DNA of 6,162 nt from an uncultured Clostridia bacterium (GTDB lineage: Bacteria > Bacillota > Clostridia > TANB77 > CAG-508): the NCBI GenBank assembly GCA_948517135.1, contig CAORJJ010000098.1, forward strand, positions 1 to 6,162, in the 5' to 3' direction. Numbering within the stretch: the stretch's first letter is position 1; the number at the start of each line of letters is the position of its first letter. The notes below the pieces were generated by a model that was not told where the DNA came from, made no database searches, and saw only the letters and a program-made list of their open reading frames with translations. This document shows, piece after piece, positions 5,601-6,162 of this stretch. Position numbers and translations under genes: made by a program.

Positions 5601-6162
5601 TTATTTTAATATACAATTCATATCTTCTGGTAAAGGAATATCAAAAGCTATTTTTTCTTTTGATATTGGATGTATAAATGTAACTTTGTAGCTATGAAGT
5701 GCTTGTCTAGAAATTAGATTTGAAGAATTTCCGTAAAGTGAATCACCAAGTATAGGATGGTTGATGTATTTTGAATGAACTCGTATTTGATGAGTTCTAC
5801 CAGTTTCTAATTTAAAATGTACTAAGGATAATGATAAGTTAGAAAATACAAAATTTTTAATTAATTTGAAATGAGTTATTGCAAAATCTCCATTAGAATT
5901 TATTTCTCTTTCAATAATTGACCCTTCTTTTCTTGAAATAGGAGCATTAATTGTTCCTGATTTTTCAGTTAAATTTCCTTCTAGTATAGCTAAATATTCT
6001 TTACAAAATGTTTTTGATTTCATTTGTTTTACTAAGCATTCTTGAACATATTCATTTTTAGCAAAAATAACAATTCCAGAAGTATCTTTATCTAATCGAT
6101 TCACTGGTCGTATCTTTTTCTTTAGTCTGATTTGGTCAAAATAGAAACGTACTCTGTTAGAT
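5601..6162 (-). CDS. RluA/RluD-family RNA pseudouridine synthase (partial, 5' end beyond the window)
   Basis: This enzyme converts specific uridines to pseudouridine in rRNA or tRNA in the cytoplasm; which site cannot be told from this fragment. The visible 186 residues hold the catalytic motif NRLDKDTSGIVIFAKN with the nucleophile Asp encoded at 6090-6092. The family's C-terminal signature LETGRTHQIRVHSKYINHPILGDSLYG is also present. In the RluA motif the first residue is usually His (HRLD); Asn here is a variant I believe is common in Bacillota relatives. The frame stays open from the GTG at 6102-6104 to the window edge (reading ...RFYFDQIRLKKKIRPV), which is family-like sequence, so that GTG is an internal Val and not the start. 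An N-terminal S4 domain, if any, lies outside. The gene converges on the cysteine-rich gene and shares its terminator. Confidence 0.95.
   Translation of the reverse strand, partial: SNRVRFYFDQIRLKKKIRPVNRLDKDTSGIVIFAKNEYVQECLVKQMKSKTFCKEYLAILEGNLTEKSGTINAPISRKEGSIIEREINSNGDFAITHFKLIKNFVFSNLSLSLVHFKLETGRTHQIRVHSKYINHPILGDSLYGNSSNLISRQALHSYKVTFIHPISKEKIAFDIPLPEDMNCILK

Noticed and set aside
5413..5691. 92-codon plus-strand frame overlapping the cysteine-rich gene, the hairpin and the pseudouridine synthase end
   Set aside because: It crosses a terminator hairpin, lacks a ribosome site and reads through the antisense of a real gene.
6102..6104. GTG as the start of the pseudouridine synthase
   Set aside because: It is the Val just before NRLDKD in the catalytic motif. 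The frame stays open and family-like to the window edge, so the gene is cut by the window.
6134..6140. GGTCAAA heptad as a CtsR site
   Set aside because: It is a single copy inside the pseudouridine synthase coding region. CtsR needs tandem heptads near a promoter.

Overview
The window reads as chromosomal DNA of a low-GC Bacillota, most likely an anaerobic clostridial (gut-type) organism. The coding sequence is very A+T-rich, arginine is almost always AGA, ribosome binding sites are strong AGGAG/AAAGGA types, and the surface protein carries a Gram-positive sorting signal. No species can be named from this sequence alone.

Layout from left to right. Positions 1-82 hold a tight gene junction: the apparent last codons of an upstream gene, then a possible 19-codon micro-ORF whose stop overlaps the next start as ATGA. 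Positions 79-3045 encode a 988-residue secreted, wall-anchored papain-like (C1) cysteine protease with a lectin-like domain, two Ig-like domains, an Asn-rich stalk and an LPKAG anchor. A long hairpin at 3056-3101 closes it. A near-consensus sigma-A promoter (3160-3188) then drives clpP (3232-3834) and clpX (3876-5177), which end at a textbook intrinsic terminator (5183-5217). ClpP is the proteolytic chamber and ClpX the unfoldase ring that feeds it, so these two adjacent genes make one machine.

Right of the clpX terminator is the least ordinary part. A perfect TATAAT box lacks a good -35 but is preceded by 8-bp direct repeats at an 11-bp period. It leads to a 76-residue cysteine-rich protein gene (5316-5546) whose base and codon use differ from everything around it. 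A GC-richer hairpin (5553-5597) ends this gene and also lies just beyond the stop of a convergent RluA/RluD-family pseudouridine synthase gene, which runs off the right edge on the minus strand.

The clpP, clpX and pseudouridine synthase genes are ordinary housekeeping genes. The surface protease and the cysteine-rich gene with its repeat-bearing promoter are the accessory content. No RNA genes, CRISPR arrays, insertion sequences or phage genes were seen.
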